Below are positions 6,534 through 12,855 of a stretch of DNA of 13,911 bases, piece after piece. The position numbers and the translations under genes are program-made. Numbering within the stretch: position 1 is the first letter of the stretch; the number at the start of each line of letters is the position of its first letter. The notes below the pieces were generated by a model, which saw only the letters and a program-made list of their open reading frames with translations, was not told the DNA's origin and made no database searches. This DNA is from Treponema sp. (GTDB lineage: Bacteria; Spirochaetota; Spirochaetia; Treponematales; Breznakiellaceae), in NCBI GenBank assembly GCA_031261385.1, contig JAISJS010000051.1, positions 1 through 13,911 on the forward strand, given 5' to 3'.

Positions 6534-7907
6534 ATGGAGCACACCATCACCGATCCTACCGACAGAATAGGAACCGCAAAAATAAGCAAACTTCTCTTTG
6601 ATTTTTCCATTCCGGCGATTATCGGTATGCTGGTAAATGCAATTTATAATATCGTAGACCGTATTTATGTAGGGTGGATGCCCGGCGGCGACCTCGGGAT
6701 AGCAGGCATTACCGTCGCCATGCCGCTGATGATAATTTTGCAGGCGTCTTCAATGCTGATCGGCGTCGGGGCGAATTCACTTTTTTCCATACGGCTTGGA
6801 GAGGGCCGCCGGGACGAGGTAGAAAAAATTATGGGGCATGCCTTTGCCCTGCTCTTTTTTATTCCCGGCGTTGTGGTGGCGGCTCTGCTGATTTTTATTG
6901 ATCCCCTGCTCATTAATGTACTTGGCGTCAGTGAGACGGTTTTTCCGTACGCAAAAATGTATCTGCAAATTATCCTTTACGGCGGCATCTTCGGCGCCAT
7001 GGGACCGGGCATCAATCATTTTATCCGTTCAGACGGTCACCCCAAAACTTCGATGTTTACCCAGATCCTCGGGGCGGTAATAAACATCATTCTGGATCCG
7101 ATTTTTATTTTCGGCTTTGGGTGGGGTATTGCCGGCGCCGCCTGGGCGACCATTATTTCCCAATTTATTTCGTTTTTATACGTTATCCTCTATTTCAATT
7201 CCCGTTTTACGAAACTCCGTTTCCGTATCCGGGACATGAAACTTGAATTATCGCTCACCGGAAAAATTCTTGCCATCGGCTTTGCGCCGTTTGCGATGCA
7301 ATTGGCAATCGGGCTGGTCAACATCATCCTGAACCGTTCCCTGAACCGCTACGGCGGCGACATTGCCGTTTCCGCTATGGGAATTGTCTACAGCATCATG
7401 GTGATTATCTTTATGCCGCTCCAGGGCTTGAACCAGGGGGCGCAGCCCATCATCGGCTATAACTACGGGGCAAAAAAATACAGCCGGGTCCGCAAAACCT
7501 ATAAATTGGCGGTGATCTGCGGAACAATTTTTGTTACCACAGGATTTCTTTTGTTACAGCTTTTCCCCGGCCTCTTTATCGCCGTATTCCGCAATGAACA
7601 GGGTCCGCTTATGGACATGGGTATACGCGCCCTGCGTATCTGTACGATTTTTCTGCCTTTCCTGGGCTTTCAGATTATCAGCTCCAATTTTTTCCAGGCT
7701 ATCGGGAAACCTTTGCAGGGAACTTGCTTAAGTTTATCCCGCCAGATCCTGTTTTACCTTCCGCTGCTTTTTATACTGCCGCCAAGATTCGGCGTATTAG
7801 GCGTTTATGCCGCGATGCCCTCCGCAGATTTTCTCGCAATAATCCTTTCAGGCATTGTCATGAGCATAGAACTCAAACGCCTGAAAAAATTACCCGACAG
7901 TAAGTAG
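6534..7907 (+). CDS. MATE family multidrug/cation antiporter
   Basis: This 457-residue integral membrane protein belongs to the MATE (NorM-like) exporters, which use Na+ or H+ gradients to expel organic cations or metabolites. The N-terminus KISKLLFDFSIPAIIGMLVN and the following YNIVDRIYVG are hallmarks of the DinF/NorM-like bacterial group. About twelve hydrophobic segments can be traced, with the internal two-fold repeat marked by PLQGLNQGAQPIIGYNYGA near the start of the second half. Length is typical. There is no convincing Shine-Dalgarno; the start is chosen because the family N-terminus begins about 15 residues in. It lies 37 nt after the NifX-like gene on the same strand and ends against a repeat with a T tract. 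The transported substrate is unknown, and a link to the nitrogenase-like system is only positional. Confidence 0.9.
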   Translation: MEHTITDPTDRIGTAKISKLLFDFSIPAIIGMLVNAIYNIVDRIYVGWMPGGDLGIAGITVAMPLMIILQASSMLIGVGANSLFSIRLGEGRRDEVEKIMGHAFALLFFIPGVVVAALLIFIDPLLINVLGVSETVFPYAKMYLQIILYGGIFGAMGPGINHFIRSDGHPKTSMFTQILGAVINIILDPIFIFGFGWGIAGAAWATIISQFISFLYVILYFNSRFTKLRFRIRDMKLELSLTGKILAIGFAPFAMQLAIGLVNIILNRSLNRYGGDIAVSAMGIVYSIMVIIFMPLQGLNQGAQPIIGYNYGAKKYSRVRKTYKLAVICGTIFVTTGFLLLQLFPGLFIAVFRNEQGPLMDMGIRALRICTIFLPFLGFQIISSNFFQAIGKPLQGTCLSLSRQILFYLPLLFILPPRFGVLGVYAAMPSADFLAIILSGIVMSIELKRLKKLPDSK

Positions 7908-7945
7908 AAGAATACAACCACAAAACCGAAGAATACAACCGCAAA
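7907..7945. repeat. 21-nt-period direct repeat at the end of the exporter gene
   Basis: GAAGAATACAACC followed by A or G and CAAA occurs at 7907-7924 and 7928-7945, with one base different. The first copy begins on the last base of the MATE stop codon. The second runs into the left arm of the palindromic repeat, which suggests partial duplication of the repeat edge. Confidence 0.7.
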
Positions 7946-8025
7946 GTCGAAGAAGTCGCAGAAGGAGAGAAAAATGAAATCGAATCTTCTCTTCTCACTT
8001 ATTCGACTTATTCGACTTTGCGGTT
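7937..8025. repeat. Palindromic repeat between convergent genes
   Basis: The arms AACCGCAAAGTCGAA (7937-7951) and its exact complement (8011-8025) form a 15-bp perfect stem, with imperfect pairing continuing inward over about 20 more bases. Both arms belong to the same sequence family as 4027-4054 and 13831-13911; the right arm read on the - strand matches that consensus at about 25 of 28 positions. Confidence 0.75.
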
Positions 8026-8040
8026 TAAATTTTTTTTTTT
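7937..8040 (+). terminator. Likely rho-independent terminator made by the repeat
   Basis: On the + strand the palindrome (stem ends 8025) is followed by TTTAAA-like bases and eleven T (8030-8040), so it would terminate transcription from the MATE gene. On the - strand the same stem, downstream of the NifH-like gene, is not followed by a T run, so termination in that direction is less certain. Confidence 0.6.
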
Positions 8041-8914
8041 AAATATTTGCGGTGAGTTCCTGGCGGATTTCGCCGGTTTCCATTTCGAGCAGGTACTTGC
8101 CCCATTTGCCGCCCCAGTCACGCAGTTCCTGTACGCCTAACGGGGCGGGCGTTCTTGAATCGGTGTGGCTGGCTATTTTTTTTGCAAGACTCATATAAAT
8201 CTGGGCCTGGGCGGAATCGGGAGCAGCTTCAATCGTGGTCTTGCCCTGCAGTTCGCATTGGGCAACGGTGACCGAGCGGGGTATATATTCCATGACACGG
8301 GTTTGGGTCTTTTCGACAAAGTCGTCGATAATTTCCTTGGAATACGGCTGGTTGATGGAGTTTGCAATAACCCCGCCAAGAAGCGCTCCTCCGGCATTGG
8401 AATATTTCTGGATTCCGCGAAAAAGATTGTTTGACGCATAGATCGACATAAAGTCCGCCGAAGAAACGGTAAATACATGTTCTGCGATGCCTTCCCGGAT
8501 AGGTACGGCAAAGCCACCGCAGACCACGTCCCCGAGTACATCGTAGATCACGAAATCAAGATCCAGTTCCTCAAAGATACGCTGCTGCTTGAAAATTTCT
8601 ACCGCAGTGGTAATACCGCGGCCCGCGCAGCCGACGCCGGGGGCGGGTCCTCCTGCCTCGACGCAGTACACGCCGTTGAAGCCTTCGAATATTACCTCGT
8701 GGGCGTTTACTTCACTTTTTTCCCGCAGGGTATCCAGTACCGTCGGAATATACGTTCCGTCGCGCAGGGTGTTGGTGGAATCGCTTTTGGGATCACAGCC
8801 GAACTGCATCACCTTGTAACCGAGCCTGGTAAGGGCGGCGCTTAAATTTGAAGTCGTGGTGGACTTGCCGATTCCGCCCTTCCCGTAAATTGCTATCTGT
8901 TTTGCCTTTGACAT
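8039..8914 (-). CDS. NifH-like reductase (nitrogenase-like, group IV / MarH-like)
   Basis: This 291-residue homodimeric Fe-S ATPase would deliver electrons to the NifDK-like component. It has the P-loop GKGGIGKS (11-18), the [4Fe-4S] ligands C96 (GVGCAGRG) and C132 (DVLGDVVCGGF, with the switch II Asp at 125), and an Arg at 99 equivalent to the ADP-ribosylation site of NifH. The ligand spacing matches authentic NifH, but the sequence between motifs diverges, as in nitrogenase-like enzymes. It is the last gene of the - strand operon, 19 nt after the NifD-like gene, with AAAGGAA before the ATG. Chlorophyll-type (BchL) and F430-type (CfbC) reductases are alternatives; the presence of NifB-, NifD- and NifK-like partners with full P-cluster cysteines argues against both. 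Confidence 0.93.
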   Translation of the reverse strand: MSKAKQIAIYGKGGIGKSTTTSNLSAALTRLGYKVMQFGCDPKSDSTNTLRDGTYIPTVLDTLREKSEVNAHEVIFEGFNGVYCVEAGGPAPGVGCAGRGITTAVEIFKQQRIFEELDLDFVIYDVLGDVVCGGFAVPIREGIAEHVFTVSSADFMSIYASNNLFRGIQKYSNAGGALLGGVIANSINQPYSKEIIDDFVEKTQTRVMEYIPRSVTVAQCELQGKTTIEAAPDSAQAQIYMSLAKKIASHTDSRTPAPLGVQELRDWGGKWGKYLLEMETGEIRQELTANI

Positions 8915-8933
8915 TTTTTCCTTTTGCTTCCTT

Positions 8934-10481
8934 TTAATTGGTTGTACTTGAAACTATGGTTGTATCATTCAGCGTCACTGATTTGATATAGGTGAAGGGG
9001 TCCTTGTCAAACCAGTCCTTCTTGAAAGGCATCGGAACATTGCGGGATATCTGCTTGTTAAACTCCGCATTGCGCATAATCTTGTTTACCCGCCGGGCAA
9101 CTTCATAGACGCCGGTATAGCCGCAGTACCCAAGACCGGGTCCAAAGAGGGGCATCATGGGAAGACCGTGGCGCGCCTGGATATTATTCCCGCCGGTGTG
9201 CACTACCAGCACATCGGGCTTTACTTTTTTTACGATGTTTGCCATCTCGAAAGGCTGGTTTGTCGAGACACTGAAAACCACGTCATCGATATTTTCCAGC
9301 TGCTCAAAAATCGGCTCGACAAACTGATCGTAATGATGGGCTTTAAAGCCGACCAGTTCCATACCCAGATCCTGCATGATTTCCGCAGTCGCGACAATCC
9401 GCACTTCCCCGCCTGCAAGGTAAACCTTTTTGCCTTTCAAATTTTTTCTGAACGGGTCAAGGGCCTTATCCAGAATTTCGTTTTCCGATTTGATAAACGC
9501 TTCCATTTCCTTTTCAAGACCAAAGTGGCCTGCGATACGGCGGAGCCATTTATCGGTGTTTTTTCTACCGATGGGGATGGTGTCCACCATAAACGGGATA
9601 TTGTATTTTTCCTTGAGGTGCCCGATAAAATAATCGTCATGAGTGCCGCAGCAGCTTATATTGAGTGAAGTCTCCAGGGCATACTGAAAATCTTCCGGTT
9701 CCGCATAACATGGAATAAACGTCACAGTAAGGCCGATAGCTTCAAGCAGGCGCTGGAATTCCAGCTCATCGGCACGGCTCATCGATCCAACGTTAAGGAC
9801 ATTCACGTTCCGGCTTTTCTTGTACTGCTCACGGAGTTTGTCGGCATCGGTCTCCCAAAGGGGAACTTTACGGTCGGGGTAACGGATATACTTCTTTAAA
9901 ATTCCGTGGTATACCGCGTCGTAGGCGGTAGCCATGAGCTTTGTTTTAAAGCCTTCGCAGTGTATCGGCATAATCAGCGCCGCCGTTTCTTTTTGCATGT
10001 CGGAAATGATCGCATCAACATCATCGCCGATAAGGGCGGGAACGCAGCTGTTTGCAACAATAATGGATTCAGGCCGGAATTCTCTATCCGCGTACCGAAT
10101 CGCTTCACGCAGTTTTTTTTCGCCGCCGGTGATAACTTCCGCCTCATCAAGGTTGGTGGTGATCCACTGGAGCCCTTCCGCGCCGGGGTCGCGCAGCTGC
10201 TTAAACTGTTTGTTGAGGCCGATATTGCCGGTAACGCAAATGCCGCAGCCCAGGGGCCCGTGCATGATCACGACACTGTTTCTGATGGAATTAAGGATAC
10301 CAAGGCTCAAGGTAAACTGGCAGCCCTGGGCCTGGGTAAATTTACGGGATGAAAGGTTCGTACATCCGCAGGCCATTGCGTTCTGGCAGCTCCGCACCTG
10401 GGAGCATGTTCCGCCAAAGGCTATACTCGCATGGAGCCGGTCTTCCCGGCTCGGCGCCGATTTAGCATCTAAAAAATTCAT
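8934..10481 (-). CDS. NifD-like catalytic subunit (nitrogenase-like, MarD-like)
   Basis: This 515-residue protein is the probable active-site subunit. Aligned by eye to NifD, the three P-cluster ligands are present: C54 (GCQF), C79 (HGPLGCG) and C146 (SCVPALIGDD), with spacings 25 and 67 against 26 and 66 in NifD. The cofactor-ligand cysteine equivalent to NifD Cys275 is C278 in NISCCGTHDD, followed by HLKEKYNIPF as in NifD. CEGF (175-178) is kept, but residues matching NifD Gln191 and His195 are Met183 and Tyr187, and the region of NifD His442 (HGLPMMPLFGPGLGYCG, 438-454) shows no clear equivalent His ligand. Extra cysteines lie at 26, 32, 38 and 40. The start is set by GGAGG nine bases upstream. 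The 37-nt gap after the NifK-like gene indicates one transcript. Methylthio-alkane reductase is the best-fitting known activity; the true substrate is not shown by sequence. Confidence 0.9.
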   Translation of the reverse strand: MNFLDAKSAPSREDRLHASIAFGGTCSQVRSCQNAMACGCTNLSSRKFTQAQGCQFTLSLGILNSIRNSVVIMHGPLGCGICVTGNIGLNKQFKQLRDPGAEGLQWITTNLDEAEVITGGEKKLREAIRYADREFRPESIIVANSCVPALIGDDVDAIISDMQKETAALIMPIHCEGFKTKLMATAYDAVYHGILKKYIRYPDRKVPLWETDADKLREQYKKSRNVNVLNVGSMSRADELEFQRLLEAIGLTVTFIPCYAEPEDFQYALETSLNISCCGTHDDYFIGHLKEKYNIPFMVDTIPIGRKNTDKWLRRIAGHFGLEKEMEAFIKSENEILDKALDPFRKNLKGKKVYLAGGEVRIVATAEIMQDLGMELVGFKAHHYDQFVEPIFEQLENIDDVVFSVSTNQPFEMANIVKKVKPDVLVVHTGGNNIQARHGLPMMPLFGPGLGYCGYTGVYEVARRVNKIMRNAEFNKQISRNVPMPFKKDWFDKDPFTYIKSVTLNDTTIVSSTTN

Positions 10482-10517
10482 ATATAATTTCCTCCAATAA
10501 CTAACATAAGTATCTGC

Positions 10518-11858
10518 CTACCTGCTTTGTACAAGATACGTGATGATGTCTTCCGTAAGGGTAAGACCGCCGTTAAAACCTGCATAAGCCCGGTTCATTA
10601 CGCAGCGTCCCGTCGCGGGAAAACTCACCGGCACCAGGGGCATTCCGAATTCCTGGGCAAAATCCCGTTCATGGGAACTTCCAAGAACGACAGCCGGGCT
10701 AAAGGGATCGTAGTAACGATCATTATGGTTGCGCGGCCATGCCTCCCGGAAGTATTTTTTTACCGAAGAAGTATCGGTGTCAAAATAGACGTGGGGTTCG
10801 AGGCCGGAATTAAGGCCGGCAAATTGGGCTTTCACGGTTTTCTGCTGATTATCGTCAAGTATGTCGGTAACCACCACGAGTTCGGGAAGCCAGCCGAGTT
10901 CATCGGAAAGGAAGCGCGTCAAAGACGGGGCATAACTGGAATCCCCCACTATTATCGCATAACGCTGGAGGTCAGCATCGGTATAGATGTCGGTGATCCG
11001 GGAAAAGTAATCATAGTAAATGGTTTTTTCTTCGGTGATAACCTTATTGACCAGGCCGGGATTAATGTTCAATGCATTGCCTACGGTCTTCAAAAAGGTC
11101 TCGGATGCCACCGCGCCGACAGGAAAAGAGGTAGCAATATACGGAATGCCGTGGACTTCCTCAAAGTATTTTGCGCTGTCAATACCGAAATTATTTGAAA
11201 CAACAATATTAAGCGCGGCGCTTCCCGCGTTCTTAAAATTATCGAGGGTTTCACCTTCACCAAAAAACGTATTAACCTTGAGCCCGAGCCTTTCGAGGAT
11301 ACGTTTTATCTCCCGCAAATTTCCTTTCCAGAAAATATCCTGGGCGGGAACAATACCGAGAACGTTCACCGAAAGGGCCTCTTTCTTTTCTGATTTTTGT
11401 ATAAACTTGTCGATGAGACCCTTGATCAAAAGCTCGTACCCGTAAAAGGCATTCCCCTTGAAACTCGGCGTGGGAACAGCAATGACCGGCTTTTCGGCGT
11501 TCTTGAATTCGGAAACCACCGAGATCGTATCATCGCCTATCATGTCCACCATACAGCCGGTGACCACGACAAAAAGATCCCCGTCAAGAAGTTCCAGGGA
11601 AGCTTCAATCTGTTCACGCAGGCGTCCTTCGCCGCCGAATACCACGTCCTTCTCAACGACATTGGTGCTGGGCAGAGAATTTCCGCCGCAGTAGCCACCG
11701 CCCAAATACCCTGCCCCTGCGTTAAGCGCCATGTTGATATTGCCGCCGCAGCCGGCCGATCCGTGAACAATCGCGATGGTCCGCGGCATTGCCTGAAGCG
11801 TCCCAACCGCCCCGCCCAGGGCGCAGGTGTACCGCGGCCTGTCTATAAATCTACTCAT
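10518..11858 (-). CDS. NifK-like subunit (nitrogenase-like, MarK-like)
   Basis: This 446-residue protein pairs with the NifD-like subunit. Resemblance to NifK is clear at C12 (YTCALGGAVGTL, like CQPLGAVLCAL), C37 (VHGSAGCGG, like VHGSQGC) and C102 (TGCMVDMIGDD, like TTCMAEVIGDD): all three beta P-cluster ligands. TPSFKG (130-135) matches NifK TPSFVG, including the Ser near the P-cluster, and SFPATGRCVMNRAYAGFNGG near the C-terminus matches FPIFDRHHLHRSTTLGYEGA. It begins almost at the first ligand, so the N-terminal 60 or so residues of NifK that wrap NifD are absent. A Gly-rich stretch with an extra Cys (GGGYCGG, 53-59) is unusual. GGAGGAAAC directly precedes the ATG. It is the third gene of the operon, after two small hairpins. 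Confidence 0.9.
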   Translation of the reverse strand: MSRFIDRPRYTCALGGAVGTLQAMPRTIAIVHGSAGCGGNINMALNAGAGYLGGGYCGGNSLPSTNVVEKDVVFGGEGRLREQIEASLELLDGDLFVVVTGCMVDMIGDDTISVVSEFKNAEKPVIAVPTPSFKGNAFYGYELLIKGLIDKFIQKSEKKEALSVNVLGIVPAQDIFWKGNLREIKRILERLGLKVNTFFGEGETLDNFKNAGSAALNIVVSNNFGIDSAKYFEEVHGIPYIATSFPVGAVASETFLKTVGNALNINPGLVNKVITEEKTIYYDYFSRITDIYTDADLQRYAIIVGDSSYAPSLTRFLSDELGWLPELVVVTDILDDNQQKTVKAQFAGLNSGLEPHVYFDTDTSSVKKYFREAWPRNHNDRYYDPFSPAVVLGSSHERDFAQEFGMPLVPVSFPATGRCVMNRAYAGFNGGLTLTEDIITYLVQSR

Positions 11859-11880
11859 GTTTCCTCCATATCAACGTAAT

Positions 11881-11903
11881 GGAGTTTCGCATAGCGAAAC
11901 TCC
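11881..11903. promoter_or_regulatory. Perfect hairpin between the NifB-like and NifK-like genes
   Basis: GGAGTTTCGC (11881-11890) and GCGAAACTCC (11894-11903) form a perfect 10-bp stem with an ATA loop. It lies 22 nt before the NifK-like start and is not followed by a T run on the - strand, so it is not a standard terminator. It may be an mRNA processing or stability element, or an intergenic repeat unit. Confidence 0.6.
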
Positions 11904-11907
11904 CAAG

Positions 11908-11932
11908 ATTAAAAAACCAAAGGTTTTTTAAT
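11908..11932. promoter_or_regulatory. Second perfect hairpin abutting the NifB-like stop codon
   Basis: ATTAAAAAACC (11908-11918) and GGTTTTTTAAT (11922-11932) form an 11-bp stem with a 3-nt loop. On the - strand it begins within the NifB-like stop codon and its 3' arm carries six T, so it could cause partial termination and lower expression of the downstream genes. It is only 4 nt from the first hairpin. Confidence 0.5.
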
Positions 11933-12825
11933 CAACCATGTGAAAAAGTTTCCGCAAATTTTCTGTCACCATAAAGTAATGAAGAAAGATCCCCCTTACC
12001 GGGAATACCGCAGGCGTCCGCACGGCAATGCTGGCAGTGCCTGAAAACCGGCAAGTGTTCCTCCGCCGCTTCCCGCGCAGCGCTGAGCTCAACACAATCC
12101 GGACTCGGGTAACCGGCAAATTCAAACTGCGGAATAAGCGGAATGATATTGATAAGACCCGCTCCGTTTTCCGCCGCAGTTTTCGCAATTTCACCGATAT
12201 GATCCCCGTTAATTGACGGTATTAAAACTATATTGATTTTGATAAGCATTCCCAATTCCGCCGCTTTTTTTATGCCGCGTTTCTGGGCTTCTATCAAAAT
12301 TGAAGCGCCCTCCACTCCTTCGTACACCTTGCCGTCAAGGATTACCCGCGAGCAAATTTTATCCAGTATAACAGGATCGACGGCGTTCACCGTTACCGTC
12401 AAGGTCCGCACTCCCACCCGGAAGATTTCACCGGCATAACGCTCAAGGAGCAGGCCGTTGGTGCTCAAACAGTTGATAAGATCGGGAAATTCCCTGTGGA
12501 TGCTGTCGAATGCCAGAAGCGCGTGATGCGTTGCAAGGGTATCGCCGGGGCCTGCAATGCCGGCGACGGTTATCTCAGGACAAAGTTCAAGGCCGCGTCT
12601 TACAAGAGAAACCGCTTCTTTAGGGCTGATAATTTCCGCGCTCACCCCCGGCCGCTGTTCAACCTTATTGAAAACCCTTTTACAAAACCGGCACTGGATA
12701 TTACAGACAGGACTTACCGGGAGATGTATCCTCCCCCGGTTCATATTCGCCTCTCCAGAGAAACACGGATGACGGTTCGCCACATGAGAAAATCGTTCTT
12801 CCACCTTCACAGTACCACACGGCAT
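11932..12825 (-). CDS. NifB-like radical SAM cofactor-biosynthesis protein (MarB-like)
   Basis: This 297-residue enzyme resembles the radical SAM core of NifB, which builds the carbide-centred 8-iron precursor (NifB-co) from two [4Fe-4S] clusters and SAM. Motifs seen: NRHPCF with C21, the SAM-cluster CNIQCRFC (C41, C45, C48), RPGV (58-61), AGPGD (91-95), STNGL, TVNAVDP, LIKINIVLIP, and a C-terminal CQHCRADACG with C264, C267 and C272; these are all NifB signatures. It lacks the NifX-like C-terminal domain of many NifBs. The chosen ATG has GAGGAG six bases upstream. An in-frame TTG at 12852, three bases after the cysteine synthase stop, would add nine residues but has no ribosome site. Without nifE/nifN in the cluster, its product may go straight to the NifDK-like protein (inference). 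Confidence 0.9.
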   Translation of the reverse strand: MPCGTVKVEERFSHVANRHPCFSGEANMNRGRIHLPVSPVCNIQCRFCKRVFNKVEQRPGVSAEIISPKEAVSLVRRGLELCPEITVAGIAGPGDTLATHHALLAFDSIHREFPDLINCLSTNGLLLERYAGEIFRVGVRTLTVTVNAVDPVILDKICSRVILDGKVYEGVEGASILIEAQKRGIKKAAELGMLIKINIVLIPSINGDHIGEIAKTAAENGAGLINIIPLIPQFEFAGYPSPDCVELSAAREAAEEHLPVFRHCQHCRADACGIPGKGDLSSLLYGDRKFAETFSHG

Positions 12826-12855
12826 ACGCAGCTCCTCACCATCCACTTTCAACTA

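Noticed and set aside
8477..8845. Open frame of 122 codons on the + strand opposite the NifH-like gene
   Set aside because: It is antisense to strong NifH motifs, has no recognisable domain or ribosome site, and is explained by codon bias of the real gene.
8039..10481. F430 biosynthesis CfbCD or chlorophyll-type reductase
   Set aside because: CfbCD has no separate NifK-like subunit or NifB, and BchNB/ChlNB lack a full P-cluster ligand set plus cofactor Cys; both are inconsistent with the genes here.
9934..10500. Open frame of 188 codons on the + strand opposite the NifD-like gene
   Set aside because: Shadow of the NifD-like gene; composition is low-quality and no family is recognisable.
10527..11198. 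Open frame of 223 codons on the + strand opposite the NifK-like gene
   Set aside because: Long, but fully antisense to conserved NifK motifs and without a start signal.
12826..12852. TTG start for the NifB-like gene at 12852, giving a 306-residue protein
   Set aside because: It has no Shine-Dalgarno at proper spacing, whereas the in-frame ATG at 12825 has GAGGAG six bases upstream. The extra nine residues match no NifB feature. It remains possible through translational coupling.
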